This document shows, one piece after another, positions 28,189 to 37,440 of a stretch of 64,000 nt of DNA (within the stretch, counting starts at the first letter, position 1; every line of letters begins with the position of its first letter). Origin of the DNA: Streptomyces uncialis (GTDB lineage Bacteria > Actinomycetota > Actinomycetes > Streptomycetales > Streptomycetaceae); contig NZ_LFBV01000001.1 of NCBI RefSeq assembly GCF_001905345.1, positions 1,127,321 to 1,191,320 of the forward strand, given 5' to 3'. The notes below the pieces were generated by a model, which saw nothing but the letters and a program-made list of their open reading frames with translations, had not been told where the DNA came from and searched no databases. Position numbers and translations under genes: made by a program.

Positions 28189-28256
28189 CGGGGGTCCGGA
28201 GGGACCCCCGGTGCGCGGTCCAGGGCACGGGCCACGGGCCCGGAGGAACGGGCCCG
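28189..28256. terminator. Paired hairpins between convergent genes
   Basis: First hairpin CGGGGGTCC-GGAG-GGACCCCCG (28189-28210), then two copies of CGGGCCCG (28235-28242 and 28249-28256) separated by GAGGAA. Both lie between the ends of 28097 and 28270. Confidence 0.65.
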
Positions 28257-28269
28257 GCGCGGGCGGCGC

Positions 28270-29169
28270 TCAGAGGGACGCGATGACGCGGTCCGCGAGG
28301 ACGTAGACGGTCTCGGTGCCGCAGGAGAAGGTCAGCGCGTACGCGCCGGCGATCCCGGAGCCGCCCAGCAGGAACGGCGCGTCACCGGCGCGCAGCGCCT
28401 GCGCGAGGCGCTCGGCGGTCTCCCGGTGGCCGGGGGTCATGCACAGGGTGGTGCCGTCCTCGAAGACGTATACGTCGAGGGTGCCGAGCGGGCCGGGCCG
28501 CACATCGGCGAGCGCCGCGCGGGTGGCCGCCAGTTCCTCCAGGCACAGCACCGTGTGCTCATGGTCGCCGCCCGCCGTGAACGGCGGCTGGGTGGCCTGC
28601 GAGGGCACGAAATCGGGGTGCGAGGGGTGACGGCGGCGGGCCGCGGCGAGTTCGGGGGAGTCGCCGGGGTGGCTGTCGGGCGCGGGCTCGGGGCCGGTGA
28701 GGGTCGCGGTCTCGGTCAGTCCGTCGGGGATCTCGGCCTCGGGGCCCTCGGCGAACTCCGTGCCGGACTCGGCGAGGAGGTCGGGCCCGTCGGACTCGGT
28801 GACGGGGGTCAGACCCACGAAGTCGGTCTGCCGGGGCAGGAACAGCTCGTCGGTCGGCAGTCCGAGCAGGGACGGGGCCTCGGAGGCGTCCCGGGCCTCC
28901 TGCGCGGCCCAGAAGGCCCGCGCCTCGGCCATCTCGCGCTCCCGTTCCTCGGCGAGGGCGGCGGTGACCGCCGCGCGTATCTCCTCGGTGTCGGCGGTGG
29001 TCCGGGCCGCGGGCACCAGCGCCCGCGCGTCCGCGGCCGGCCGCTGGGCCAGCTCGGCGCGCAGGGCGGTGATCTGTCGGCGCAGCCCGTGCACGGCGTG
29101 CAGGGCGGCGGCTCCCACGGCCGTGGCGGCGGCAGTGGTGACCAGCAGAACAAGGGGAATGGCGCTCAC
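28270..29169 (-). CDS. N-terminally anchored hypothetical protein
   Basis: The 299-residue protein begins with a membrane helix (IPLVLLVTTAAATAVGAAAL) and then a likely coiled coil (HGLRRQITALRAELAQR, ALAEEREREMAEARAFW). The middle is acidic and low-complexity (about 100-190). The C-terminal 110 residues look folded: HEHTVLCLEELAATRAALADV, LDVYVFEDGTTLCMTPGHRE, FLLGGSGIAGAYALTFSCG and VYVLADRVIASL. No family is recognised. The topology is probably one helix with most of the protein on one side of the membrane. It converges on the 27786 gene. Confidence 0.75.
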   Translation of the reverse strand: MSAIPLVLLVTTAAATAVGAAALHAVHGLRRQITALRAELAQRPAADARALVPAARTTADTEEIRAAVTAALAEEREREMAEARAFWAAQEARDASEAPSLLGLPTDELFLPRQTDFVGLTPVTESDGPDLLAESGTEFAEGPEAEIPDGLTETATLTGPEPAPDSHPGDSPELAAARRRHPSHPDFVPSQATQPPFTAGGDHEHTVLCLEELAATRAALADVRPGPLGTLDVYVFEDGTTLCMTPGHRETAERLAQALRAGDAPFLLGGSGIAGAYALTFSCGTETVYVLADRVIASL

Positions 29170-29542
29170 GAAGTACTCCCGGTGTCAGTCGACCCCCGAC
29201 TTCCTACCTCAGCTTGAGGTGCGGACCCGCCATCTGTCAGTGCATTACGTCACGAAATGGACAGGTTTCCGAGGTCGGGTTTACCCGAGTCCCAAGTGTG
29301 AGCTGCGCGCGCGCCCCTCTCGCGGGAGATACATCACATCCTGAGGGAGATTGGGTCACGATTCGATCCGTGCGCCCCGGGGCGCGTTCCGTGACGGGGC
29401 GGGTGCCCGACGCGCGCCCCGCCCGTCACCGCGCCTGTCGCCCGCCCCGTTCCCGCGCCCGCCCGTGTCCCGCCCTCGTGTCACGCCTCGTGCCCCGGCT
29501 CGGGTGCGCGCCCCGCTCCGGCGCGTGCGCCGGGGCGGTCGC
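29170..29542. other. Gap upstream of 28270 gene and downstream of thiolase
   Basis: About 370 bases, no gene supported. It contains ACCTCA-GCT-TGAGGT (29206-29220), a short palindrome near the start of the 28270-29169 gene that could be an operator, and a GC-rich stretch with repeated CGCCCG and CCCGCCCG words next to the thiolase end. Confidence 0.4.
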
Positions 29543-30763
29543 TCAGCTCAGACGCTCGATGACCATCGCCATGCCCTGGCCGCCGCCCACGCACATCGTC
29601 TCCAGGCCGAACTGCTTGTCGTGGAACCGGAGGCTGTTGATCAGCGTGCCGGTGATCCGGGCGCCGGTCATCCCGAAGGGGTGCCCGACGGCGATGGCGC
29701 CACCGTTCACGTTCAGCTTGTCCAGGTCGATCCCGAGCTCACGGTACGAGGGGATCACCTGGGCGGCGAACGCCTCGTTGATCTCGAACAGGTCGATGTC
29801 GTCGACCGTGAGTCCCGCGCGGGTGAGGGCCTGCCTCGACGCCTCGACCGGACCGAGGCCCATGACCTCGGGGGAGAGCGCGGAGACCCCGGTGGAGACG
29901 ATCCGGGCGAGCGGGGTGAGCCCCAGCTCCCGGGCCTTGGTGTCGCTCATGACGACCAGCGCGGCGGCGCCGTCGTTCAGCGGGCAGCAGTTCCCGGCCG
30001 TGACCAGCCCGTCCGGGCGGAACACCGGCTTCAGCCCCTCGACGCCCTCCAGGGTGACCCCCGCGCGGGGCCCGTCGTCCTTGGCGACGACCGTGCCGTC
30101 CGGTGTGGTGACCGGGGTGATCTCCCGCTCCCAGAAGCCCTTGGCGAGCGCCTGTTCCGCGAGGTTCTGGGAACGCACGCCGAACTCGTCCATGTCGCGC
30201 CGGGTGACGCCCTTCCAGCGCGCCAGGTTCTCGGCGGTCTGCCCCATCGCGATATAGGCGTCCGGGACCACGCCGTCCTCGCGGGGGTCGTGCCAGCCGG
30301 AACCGGTCGACTCCGCGACCGCCGCCGTCCGCGCCTCGGCCTCGGCGAAGAACGGGTTGTGCGTGTCCGGCAGGCTGTCGGAGCTGCCCTTGACGAACCG
30401 GGACACCATCTCGACACCCGCCGAGATGAAGACATCGCCCTCGCCCGCCTTGATCGCGTGCAGCGCCATCCGGCTGGTCTGGAGCGACGAGGAGCAGTAG
30501 CGGGTGACCGTACAGCCCGGCAGCCGGTCCAGACCCATCTGTACGGCGACGATCCGCCCCAGGTTGTTGCCCTGCTCGCCGCCGGGCAGACCGCAGCCGA
30601 GCATCAGGTCGTCGATGTCCCCCGGGTCCAGCTCGGGGACCTTCGCGAGGGCCGCCCCGATGATCGTGGCGGTCAGGTCGTCGGGACGCAGATCCTTCAG
30701 CGAGCCCTTGAAGGCACGGCCGATGGGGGAACGGGCTGCGGAGACGATCACGGCTTCGGGCAT
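29543..30763 (-). CDS. Acetyl-CoA C-acyltransferase (thiolase)
   Basis: A 406-residue thiolase that cleaves 3-ketoacyl-CoA or condenses acetyl-CoA, in fatty-acid oxidation or acetoacetyl-CoA supply. The ATG at 30763 is preceded by AAGGAGAA; the frame upstream is Arg/Gly-rich and rejected. The nucleophile is Cys90 in TRYCSSSLQT. The C-terminal catalytic motifs are NVNGGAIAVGHPFGMTGAR (His) and ETMCVGGGQGMAMV (second Cys). INEAFAAQVIPS is also typical. The sequence looks like a FadA/degradative type rather than PhaA, but that is not certain. It is monocistronic. Confidence 0.93.
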   Translation of the reverse strand: MPEAVIVSAARSPIGRAFKGSLKDLRPDDLTATIIGAALAKVPELDPGDIDDLMLGCGLPGGEQGNNLGRIVAVQMGLDRLPGCTVTRYCSSSLQTSRMALHAIKAGEGDVFISAGVEMVSRFVKGSSDSLPDTHNPFFAEAEARTAAVAESTGSGWHDPREDGVVPDAYIAMGQTAENLARWKGVTRRDMDEFGVRSQNLAEQALAKGFWEREITPVTTPDGTVVAKDDGPRAGVTLEGVEGLKPVFRPDGLVTAGNCCPLNDGAAALVVMSDTKARELGLTPLARIVSTGVSALSPEVMGLGPVEASRQALTRAGLTVDDIDLFEINEAFAAQVIPSYRELGIDLDKLNVNGGAIAVGHPFGMTGARITGTLINSLRFHDKQFGLETMCVGGGQGMAMVIERLS

Positions 30764-31375
30764 CGGGGGTTCTCCTTGCCGGGGGGCGCGGGGTCCGGTT
30801 CCCGGCCGTGCGGGCGCGGGTCCGGTTCCTCGGGTGGCTGTGCTCGTGAAGCTACCGTCACGTAGCGCGGTGGTCACGGGTCCGGGACTGTGACCCGGGC
30901 CGCACTTTCCAAGCGCTTGCTCACCCTACTCCGGCGCGCTTCGTTCGTTCTGTGGCTTGTGGCTTGTGGCTTGTGGCTTGTGGCTTGCTCCCGTGTCCCA
31001 TGTCCCGTGTTGCTTGTGCCGGCCGTGGACGGGGTGCTCCCTTCCACCGCGGTTGGGGCGGCTCTCGTCCGCGGCGGTCGGCCCTCGTCCGTGGTTGTGG
31101 TTGTGGCTGTGGCGGTCGGCCCGTATCGGGCGCTCCGTACGCGATTCCCGCCCGATGGCGGACCGGGACCACCTCCGCGCCCGACCAGGAGCCCGCCGGA
31201 TTCCGGGCGGAAATACGGGGATATGGGGCGGCCACCTCAGATCTTGCTGAAGTCCGGGTGTCCCGCCGCCCGCTGCTGACAGTGTCACGGCCCACGGCGA
31301 GGAACACGGGACGCCGCCCCGGTGGGGGGTGTCCCCGCCCCCTCGGCGTTCGACCCATCACGGAAGCGGGGAATC
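30764..31375. other. Gap with heptamer microrepeats
   Basis: About 610 bases with no supported gene. It contains five perfect copies of TGTGGCT (30951-30985), followed by CCCGTGTCCCATGTCCCGTGT and, near 31094, GTGGTTGTGGTTGTGGCTGTGG. The last 100 bases lead to the secreted-protein gene at 31376; no promoter was identified with confidence. Confidence 0.5.
30951..30985. repeat. Five tandem copies of TGTGGCT
   Basis: Perfect 7-bp direct repeat, five units, in non-coding DNA upstream of the thiolase start. Confidence 0.9.
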
Positions 31376-31888
31376 ATGAGAAGAATCGTGCGGGGTGCAC
31401 TCGTCCTGTCACTGGCCTCGGCGGGCACCATCGTCGTCGCGCAGCCCAGCTCGGCGGCCTGTGCTCCGGAGAAGCCCAGATTCACCCTGTCGGGCGCGAA
31501 GGCCAGCTACCGCCCGACCAACATCGCCAGCGACTTCATCCAGGGTCCGGGCCGGATCACGTACTCCAAGACCAAGACGGCCGAGGCGAGCTGGAGCGGG
31601 TCCGTGGGCATCGGCGGTGACATCGGTCCGATCGTCGCCAAGATGACCGCCTCCCTCGAAGGCTCCTACACCAGGGGCTGGAGCAAGGCGTCGACCTGGT
31701 CGTACTCGCTGGACATCGCCCGGGGCAAGACGCAGCGCATCCGGATGTACCACGCCTCCAAGAAGGTCAAGGTCACCAAGAAGACCTTCAACACGGGCCG
31801 GTGCACCTGGCGGACCGCGTACAGCAACAAGACAGTGGACGTGCCCAAGCGGCAGAACGTCAACGTGTGGAAGCGCGAGAACCTCTGA
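31376..31888 (+). CDS. Secreted hypothetical protein
   Basis: A 170-residue protein with a clear signal peptide, MRRIVRGALVLSLASAG to about residue 28 (SSA-A). The mature domain is basic and beta-rich: KPRFTLSGAKASYRPTNIAS, FIQGPGRITYSKTKTAEASW, GDIGPIVAKMTASLEGSYT, STWSYSLDIARGKTQRIRMY. Two Cys residues (Cys29 and Cys143) may pair. No family name was recognised, although proteins with this alternating Lys/Thr/Ser beta pattern are frequent small secreted proteins in Streptomyces. ATG at 31376 is preferred to an earlier GTG since the signal peptide begins there. A terminator follows the stop. Confidence 0.85.
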   Translation: MRRIVRGALVLSLASAGTIVVAQPSSAACAPEKPRFTLSGAKASYRPTNIASDFIQGPGRITYSKTKTAEASWSGSVGIGGDIGPIVAKMTASLEGSYTRGWSKASTWSYSLDIARGKTQRIRMYHASKKVKVTKKTFNTGRCTWRTAYSNKTVDVPKRQNVNVWKRENL

Positions 31889-31894
31889 CGCCGG

Positions 31895-31924
31895 GCCGCC
31901 GCCCCACCCCCGCGGGGCGGCGGC
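31895..31924 (+). terminator. Terminator after secreted protein gene
   Basis: Perfect 11-bp stem GCCGCCGCCCC/GGGGCGGCGGC with an 8-nt loop, directly after the stop. Confidence 0.75.
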
Positions 31925-32140
31925 ACCGCGTGTCCGTGCGGACCGCCCGGCAGCCTTGGCGCCCTGCCGGGTCTCCCCGTCCGGGCCCTCCGGCGGCACG
32001 GGGGCCTGACGAGGCGCACCGGGCGCACCGGGACCACTGAGCGCGCACTGAGCCCGGGTGCCGTCAGGCCGGGGAACCGGGCTCAGTGCGCCTGGGGCAA
32101 GGGGGCCAGAGGCCAGGGCCCAGAGGTCAGGGCCCAAGGG

Positions 32141-33169
32141 TCAGGACGCCGCCGGGGTCGAGTGGTCCGGGGCGGTGCCGTGGGTGTGGATCCGCCGGCG
32201 ACGCCTCCGCTTGAGCAGTGCCCAGGGGCCCCGCGGGCCGCCCTGCGGCGCCGCCGTCACCTCCGTACCGCCCTCCGCCGCGGCCCGCACCGCGGCCCGC
32301 GCGACCGGCAGGAACCCCTCGTCGCGGGAGGCGTCCGGCCGCTCCTCCTCCGGCCACACCCCGAGCGCCGCGCACAGCGTGGGCAGCACGGCCATCGCGG
32401 CGGTGGCGTACCCCTCGGCGGAGGGGTGGAAGTTGTCGGGCCCGAAGAGCTCCCTGGGGTTCGCCGCGAACTCCGGCCCCAGCAGATCCCCCAGCGACAC
32501 CGTCCGCCCGCCCTGCTCCACGGCCCCGATGGTCTGCGCGGCGGCGAGCTGGCGCGAGGTGCGCCGCGCGATCCAGCTCAGCGGCTGGTACACCGGCTCG
32601 ATCGTCCCGAGGTCGGGGCACGTCCCGACGACCACCTCCGCCCCCGCGGTCCGCAGCCTGCGCACCGCCGTCGACAGACAGCGGACGGACCTGGTGGGCG
32701 GGATGCGATGGGTGACGTCGTTCGCCCCGATCATGATCACGCAGACGTCCGGGACCCAGGACGGATCACCGACGACCAGCCCGACCTGGCGCTCCAGATC
32801 GTCCGACCGCGCCCCCGGCAGCGCCACCGTCCGCAGCTCGACCGGCCGTTCGGCCACCGCCGCGAGCCCCGACGCCATCAGCGCGCCGGGCGTCTCACGG
32901 GCCCGGTGCACGCCCTGCCCGGCCGCCGTGGAGTCCCCGAGCATCGCGAACCGCAGCGGCTCGGCCCCGCCCGCGAGCCCCGCCCCGTACAGGCCGTCGG
33001 CACGCGGCGGCGCGGGCGCGTGGTCACCCCCGCTGTTGCCCACCCGCCGCTTCGCCAACCGCACCTCGGCCAGCACCACACCGACCGTCGCCACACCCAG
33101 CAGGCCGATACCGCCACCGCCGTACGCGGCGCCCGCGGCGATCCGCCGTGCCACCCTCGCCCTCGACAT
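32141..33169 (-). CDS. SGNH/GDSL hydrolase
   Basis: A 342-residue esterase-type protein. ATG at 33169 is chosen because GGAGG lies ten bases upstream and the protein then starts MSRARVARRIAAGA, a basic region with a hydrophobic helix (GGGGIGLLGVATVGVVLAEV). It may therefore be membrane-anchored and face outward. Catalytic blocks are block I FAMLGDSTAAGQG (Ser), block III MIGANDVTH (Asn), and block V DNFHPSAEGYA (Asp/His). The C-terminus is Arg-rich and basic (LLKRRRRRR). It diverges from cystathionine beta-synthase. Substrates of this family range from lipids to acetylated sugars; none can be named here. Confidence 0.9.
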   Translation of the reverse strand: MSRARVARRIAAGAAYGGGGIGLLGVATVGVVLAEVRLAKRRVGNSGGDHAPAPPRADGLYGAGLAGGAEPLRFAMLGDSTAAGQGVHRARETPGALMASGLAAVAERPVELRTVALPGARSDDLERQVGLVVGDPSWVPDVCVIMIGANDVTHRIPPTRSVRCLSTAVRRLRTAGAEVVVGTCPDLGTIEPVYQPLSWIARRTSRQLAAAQTIGAVEQGGRTVSLGDLLGPEFAANPRELFGPDNFHPSAEGYATAAMAVLPTLCAALGVWPEEERPDASRDEGFLPVARAAVRAAAEGGTEVTAAPQGGPRGPWALLKRRRRRRIHTHGTAPDHSTPAAS

Positions 33170-33422
33170 ACGTCGCAGCCACCTCCTTCGAGCCGTACAT
33201 CCACTCCTTGCCCCGTCGGGGCGGTCGGTCAATCGCCGGTCGCGGGTGAACGCGCGGGGGCCGAACGGCGGCGGTACCCGCCGCGCTCCCGGCCCGCCCG
33301 GGGCCGTCCGGGATCTTCCCGGCGCGTCGCACGCGCGGGAGACCCGCGAGGGGCTACGGGCCGGTAGGGGGCCGTAGGCTGAGGTCAACCCTCAATCCTT
33401 ACTTCGCAGCCCGGAGACAACG

Positions 33423-34814
33423 GTGCACTTCCACGACTCGATGATCAGCCTCGTCGGCAACACCCCGCTGGTACGTCTCAACAACGTCTCCGACGGAATC
33501 CAGGCGACGGTGCTGGCGAAGGTCGAGTACTTCAACCCCGGCGGTTCCGTGAAGGACCGCATCGCCCTGCGCATGATCGAGGCCGCCGAGGAGAGCGGCG
33601 CCCTTCAGCCGGGCGGCACCATCGTGGAGCCGACCAGCGGGAACACCGGCGTCGGCCTGGCGATCGTGGCCCAGCAGAAGGGCTACAAGTGCGTCTTCGT
33701 CTGCCCTGACAAGGTCTCCACGGACAAGATCAACGTACTGCGCGCATACGGCGCCGAGGTCGTGGTCTGCCCCACCGCCGTCGACCCCGAGCACCCGGAC
33801 TCGTACTACAACGTCTCCGACCGGCTGGTCCGTGAGACCCCCGGTGCCTGGAAGCCCGACCAGTACAGCAACCCGCAGAACCCCCTCTCCCACTACCACT
33901 CCACGGGCCCCGAGCTCTGGGAGCAGACCGAGGGGCGGATCACGCACTTCGTCACCGGGGTCGGCACCGGCGGGACGATCTCCGGTACGGGCCGCTACCT
34001 CAAGGACGCCAGCGACGGCCGGGTCAAGGTCATCGGCGCGGACCCCGAGGGCTCCGTCTACTCCGGCGGCTCCGGGCGCCCGTACCTGGTGGAGGGCGTC
34101 GGCGAGGACTTCTGGCCCACGGCGTACGACCGGACGGTCGCCGACGAGATCGTGCCCGTGTCCGACAAGGACTCCTTCCAGATGACCCGCCGCCTCGCCA
34201 AGGAGGAGGGCCTCCTGGTGGGCGGCTCGTGCGGGATGGCGGTCGTGGCTGCGCTGCGGGTCGCCGAGCGGCTCGGCCCCGACGACGTCGTGGTCGTGCT
34301 GCTGCCCGACAGCGGCCGGGGATACCTCTCCAAGATCTTCAACGACGAGTGGATGGCGGACTACGGCTTCCTGGAGGACACCGGCCCCTCCGCCCGGGTC
34401 GCGGACGTCCTGCGCGACAAGGAGGGCGCCCTGCCCTCGCTCGTGCACATGCACCCCGACGAGACGGTCGGCGAGGCCATCGAGGTCCTGCGGGAGTACG
34501 GCGTCTCCCAGATGCCGATCGTGAAGCCCGGCGCCGGTCACCCCGACGTGATGGCCGCCGAGGTCGTCGGCTCGGTCGTCGAACGCGAACTGCTGGACGC
34601 GCTCTTCACCCAGCGCGCGTCCCTCACCGATCCGCTGGAGAAGCACATGTCCGCGCCGCTGCCGCAGGTCGGCTCCGGCGAGCCGGTCGCCGACCTGATG
34701 TCCGTCCTCGGTACCGCCGACGCCGCGATCGTTCTCGTCGAGGGCAAGCCCACGGGTGTCGTCAGCCGTCAGGACCTCCTCACCTTCCTCGCCAAGGCGG
34801 GCGGCAAGCAGTAG
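33423..34814 (+). CDS. cbs: Cystathionine beta-synthase with CBS domains
   Basis: This PLP enzyme condenses serine and homocysteine to cystathionine in transsulfuration. The 463-residue protein starts at a GTG following CCCGGAGACAACG. The PLP Lys44 is in NPGGSVKDR, the substrate loop is TSGNTGVGLA, and the PLP phosphate loop is GVGTGGTISGTG. The C-terminal 120 residues are a Bateman pair: VHMHPDETVGEAIEVLREYG, VSQMPIV, then APLPQVGSGEPVADLMSVLG and GVVSRQDLLTFL. In some relatives this pair binds adenosyl ligands. A TAGGCT -10-like word lies at 33375-33380. It could also act on O-acetylserine, but the domain layout favours CBS. Confidence 0.95.
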   Translation: MHFHDSMISLVGNTPLVRLNNVSDGIQATVLAKVEYFNPGGSVKDRIALRMIEAAEESGALQPGGTIVEPTSGNTGVGLAIVAQQKGYKCVFVCPDKVSTDKINVLRAYGAEVVVCPTAVDPEHPDSYYNVSDRLVRETPGAWKPDQYSNPQNPLSHYHSTGPELWEQTEGRITHFVTGVGTGGTISGTGRYLKDASDGRVKVIGADPEGSVYSGGSGRPYLVEGVGEDFWPTAYDRTVADEIVPVSDKDSFQMTRRLAKEEGLLVGGSCGMAVVAALRVAERLGPDDVVVVLLPDSGRGYLSKIFNDEWMADYGFLEDTGPSARVADVLRDKEGALPSLVHMHPDETVGEAIEVLREYGVSQMPIVKPGAGHPDVMAAEVVGSVVERELLDALFTQRASLTDPLEKHMSAPLPQVGSGEPVADLMSVLGTADAAIVLVEGKPTGVVSRQDLLTFLAKAGGKQ

Positions 34815-35229
34815 CCGCAGTGCCGCAGCGGTGTGCCGTGTGCCGTGGGCCGGAGTTCGTGCAAGTGGTACGCGTACGACACGTCGGCGCAGCACGTGCT
34901 TAACACCGGTGCGGCAGATTGGTGGGTGCCGGAGGGGTGGGAGCGGCTCCCCACCCCGAACCGGCAGCGAACGGCGCCTTGGACCTCCGGAGCGGCTCCC
35001 GGACCTCCCTGGACGCCAAGGACGTGCGGCCCGGCCCTGACCCGGCCCCGCGTCCCCCGCGGGGACCGCCGTCGTCCCGCCCCCCTTCACGGGGGTGCCG
35101 GCGGTCCCCGCGCAACGCTCGTCCCCGGCTCGCCCCCGTACCTCGTCCCCGTACCCCGTGCCCTGTCCTGGGGTGTCCCGTCGCGCCGCTCCCGCCACGC
35201 CTTCCGGACGGTCGGCGCCTTCGGGACCG
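34815..35229. other. Gap between cbs and 35230 gene
   Basis: About 415 bases without a supported gene. The sequence is C-rich and repetitive (CCCCGTACC, CCCCGTGCCC words). No hairpin of convincing length was found after cbs. Confidence 0.4.
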
Positions 35230-35646
35230 CTACGCCTCCCAGTCCGTCGCTGTCTTCTCCTCGCGGCCCCGCAGGCGCCACGGCCAGGTCGAGTGGACCG
35301 CGTTCACCCCGGCGATCCCCGCCCAGGTGACGATGAGCCCCGGCAGCCCGGCGTTGACCACGCCTATCGCGGACAGGGGTATCGCGAGGATGAGCGTCAC
35401 CATGGCGAACCCGAAGCGGTCGCCCCAGGTGTCCGGACCGCTCGGGCTGCTCGCGCCCCGGGCCACGACCATCTGCTGCTCGGCGAGCTGCCGCCGGACC
35501 CTGCGGTCCACGGCGGAGTCGACTCGTTGCTCGATCTTTTCCAGGAACGAGTCCACGAAAGCGGATTCGTACTCGGCGCCGAGGTCCCTGCCTGCCTGCA
35601 GGGTGGCGTCGAGTTCCTTCTTGAAGTCGGCATCGCGGGCGTCCAT
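35230..35646 (-). CDS. Small membrane protein with N-terminal coiled coil
   Basis: A 138-residue protein. The N-terminal 70 residues are charged and helical (FKKELDATLQAGRDLGAEY, SFLEKIEQRVDSAVDRRVRR). Two hydrophobic segments follow at about 78-97 (FGFAMVTLILAIPLSAIGVV) and 101-118 (GLPGLIVTWAGIAGVNAV). The end is short and charged (RLRGREEKTATDWEA). No family name is assigned. Related proteins, often annotated only as integral membrane proteins, are widespread in Streptomyces. The ATG at 35646 is the first of the frame with MDARD composition. It stands alone between two long gaps. Confidence 0.8.
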   Translation of the reverse strand: MDARDADFKKELDATLQAGRDLGAEYESAFVDSFLEKIEQRVDSAVDRRVRRQLAEQQMVVARGASSPSGPDTWGDRFGFAMVTLILAIPLSAIGVVNAGLPGLIVTWAGIAGVNAVHSTWPWRLRGREEKTATDWEA

Positions 35647-36091
35647 GCCTCAACGGTACGGAGCGGGCCGCGCCCGCACACTGGGGACAACCCCACTCTT
35701 CCGTTGAGGTTCTCCGCAGGTGAGGTTTCCCGCAGGTGAGGTTCCCCGCAGGGCGGTGGGTGAGGACATGCGGGAGGGAGGCGCGTGCGGTGTGCGGTGG
35801 CTACCGTCGCTGCTGACCGTCCGACCGCCGGTCCCGGATGCGTGGTGACCAGCCACGCGGTTCATGGACTGGGCCGTACCCCCTCGGCCCACTCCCTCTG
35901 AATCCGGTACTGCGGTACTGCGGTACTGCGGTACTGCGGTGTTGCTGTGTTGCTGTGTTGCTTCACTGCTTTCCTGCGGTACTGCGGGCTGCGCTACTGC
36001 TTCGTACTGCTCACTCGGTCGGACAGTGATCTCCGTGGATCACCCGGTGTCCGCTCGGCCGGCCCGTTCCCCCACGGTCCGAAGCCTGCTG
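35647..36091. other. Gap with octamer tandem repeats
   Basis: About 445 bases with no supported gene. It includes a run of seven 8-bp units at 35906-35961 and a further GTACTGC-rich stretch to about 36010. Left of this, AGGTGAGGTT and CCGCAGGTGAGGTT recur (35714-35745). Confidence 0.5.
35906..35961. repeat. Seven tandem 8-bp units
   Basis: Four perfect GGTACTGC units, then GGTGTTGC and two TGTGTTGC units. Confidence 0.9.
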
Positions 36092-36325
36092 TCACACCGG
36101 CACCTGATGTGTGTCGACCACTTCGTACACGCCCAGTTCCTGGGCGCGGGCCCCGAGGGCCACCCTGCCGTTGACCTCCCAACGTTTCATCAGGTCGTGC
36201 ACCCTGCGCTGGACCGTGCGGTGCCCCACACACAGACGACGCGCGACAGCGGCGTCGTCCAGTCCTTCGTGCAGCAGGCGCAGGATGCGGATCTCCGTTT
36301 CGGTTGCTTCTTGTATGACGGTCAC
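36092..36325 (-). CDS. Small LuxR-type HTH protein
   Basis: A 77-residue protein made almost entirely of a GerE/LuxR helix-turn-helix: TETEIRILRLLHEGLDDAAV, ARRLCVGHRTVQRRVHDLMK, then RWEVNGRVALGARAQELGVY. GTG at 36325 is preferred because GGGGAG lies four bases upstream; a TTG at 36367 would add 14 residues with a weaker site. There is no receiver or other sensing domain, so it is an orphan DNA-binding protein that may need a partner. It diverges from the RpiR-type regulator at 36592. Confidence 0.8.
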   Translation of the reverse strand: MTVIQEATETEIRILRLLHEGLDDAAVARRLCVGHRTVQRRVHDLMKRWEVNGRVALGARAQELGVYEVVDTHQVPV

Positions 36326-36591
36326 TCTGCTCCCCGTGTGACGATCGATGGTCAGCGATAGCCGCAATCCACTCTAAGAACCACGCATCCCTCTTGGCAG
36401 GCCCACAATTTCCACCAAAGGTAAGTAAAGGGGCGGTCTAGGTGGCGCAATTGCGCCAGCCGCCCTTTGGCCCTATTGCCGACCACGCGCCGACGCCACC
36501 ACCCCGTGCATACCGCCATGCAGAGACCGGCGATCCTGAATAGATTGAGCGGACGTGAGCGGCGCGGACGCCGGTGAAGGGGGACGAGGGC

Positions 36592-37428
36592 ATGGGCGAG
36601 AGCACGGCGACGCGATTGCGGCAGCTCTTCGAGGGGCACCGGCTCACACCGACGCAGCGGCGCATCGCCCACTGCCTGGTCCGCAGGTCCGCCGAAGCGC
36701 CCTTCCTGTCCAGTGTGGAACTGGCCGAACTCGCCGGGGTCAGCCAACCGTCGGTCACCCGCTTCGCGGTCGCCCTCGGCTTCGACGGCTACCCCGCCCT
36801 CCGGCGCCGGCTGCGCGAGATCGCCCCGCCGGACGCCCGGCCCGACGCGTCCGACCACAACGCCTACCAACAGGCCGTGGCCGCCGAGATCGAGAACCTG
36901 CGACAGCTCGCCGACCTGCTCGCCGACCCCGGACCGGTCCGCCGGGCCGGGAACCTGCTCGCCACCTCCCGTCCGCTGCCCGTCCTCGGACTCCGCGCCG
37001 CGGCCGCCCAGGCGTACGGCTTCGCCTACTTCGCGGCGAAGGTGCACCCCGATGTCCGGCTCCTGGACGAGGGCGGCTCGATGCTTCCCGACCGACTCGA
37101 CCGCGCGGTGCGGGCCGGGGCCACCACCTTGCTCTGCTTCGCACTGCCCCGGCATCCCCGTGAGACCGTCGACGCCCTTGAGTACGCGCGGGGCGCGGGC
37201 CTGTCCGTCGTCACCGTCGCGGACAGCGCCTTCGCTCCCGTGGCCGCTTTGTCCGACGTGCTGCTGCCCGCCGCGGTCGGTACCGGCCTGGCCTTCGACA
37301 CGGCCTGCGCCCCGATGCTCCTCGGCCGAGTACTGCTGGAGGCGATGTGCGACGCCCTCCCCGACGCCCAGGCCAGCCTGGAGGACTTCGACTCACGCGC
37401 GGCGTCCCGTGGCCTCTTCGCGGAATAG
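36592..37428 (+). CDS. RpiR/MurR family regulator with SIS domain
   Basis: A 278-residue regulator. ATG at 36592 has a purine-rich site (GGGGGACGAGGG); an earlier in-frame GTG at 36574 lies inside that stretch. Residues about 8-80 are the RpiR HTH (LTPTQRRIAHCLVRR, LAELAGVSQPSVTRFAVALG). Residues about 110-240 are a SIS phosphosugar-binding domain (VLGLRAAAAQAYGFAYFAAK, TLLCFALPRHPRETVDALEY). Members usually sense sugar phosphates, and some Streptomyces relatives sit near hut genes, from memory. No sugar gene is adjacent here, so its target is unclear. Confidence 0.88.
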   Translation: MGESTATRLRQLFEGHRLTPTQRRIAHCLVRRSAEAPFLSSVELAELAGVSQPSVTRFAVALGFDGYPALRRRLREIAPPDARPDASDHNAYQQAVAAEIENLRQLADLLADPGPVRRAGNLLATSRPLPVLGLRAAAAQAYGFAYFAAKVHPDVRLLDEGGSMLPDRLDRAVRAGATTLLCFALPRHPRETVDALEYARGAGLSVVTVADSAFAPVAALSDVLLPAAVGTGLAFDTACAPMLLGRVLLEAMCDALPDAQASLEDFDSRAASRGLFAE

Positions 37429-37440
37429 GTCACGGAGCCG

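Noticed and set aside
29206..29220. SoxR box (ACCTCA-GCT-TGAGGT)
   Set aside because: The arms and spacing are too short for the 18-bp SoxR consensus; kept only as a possible short operator.
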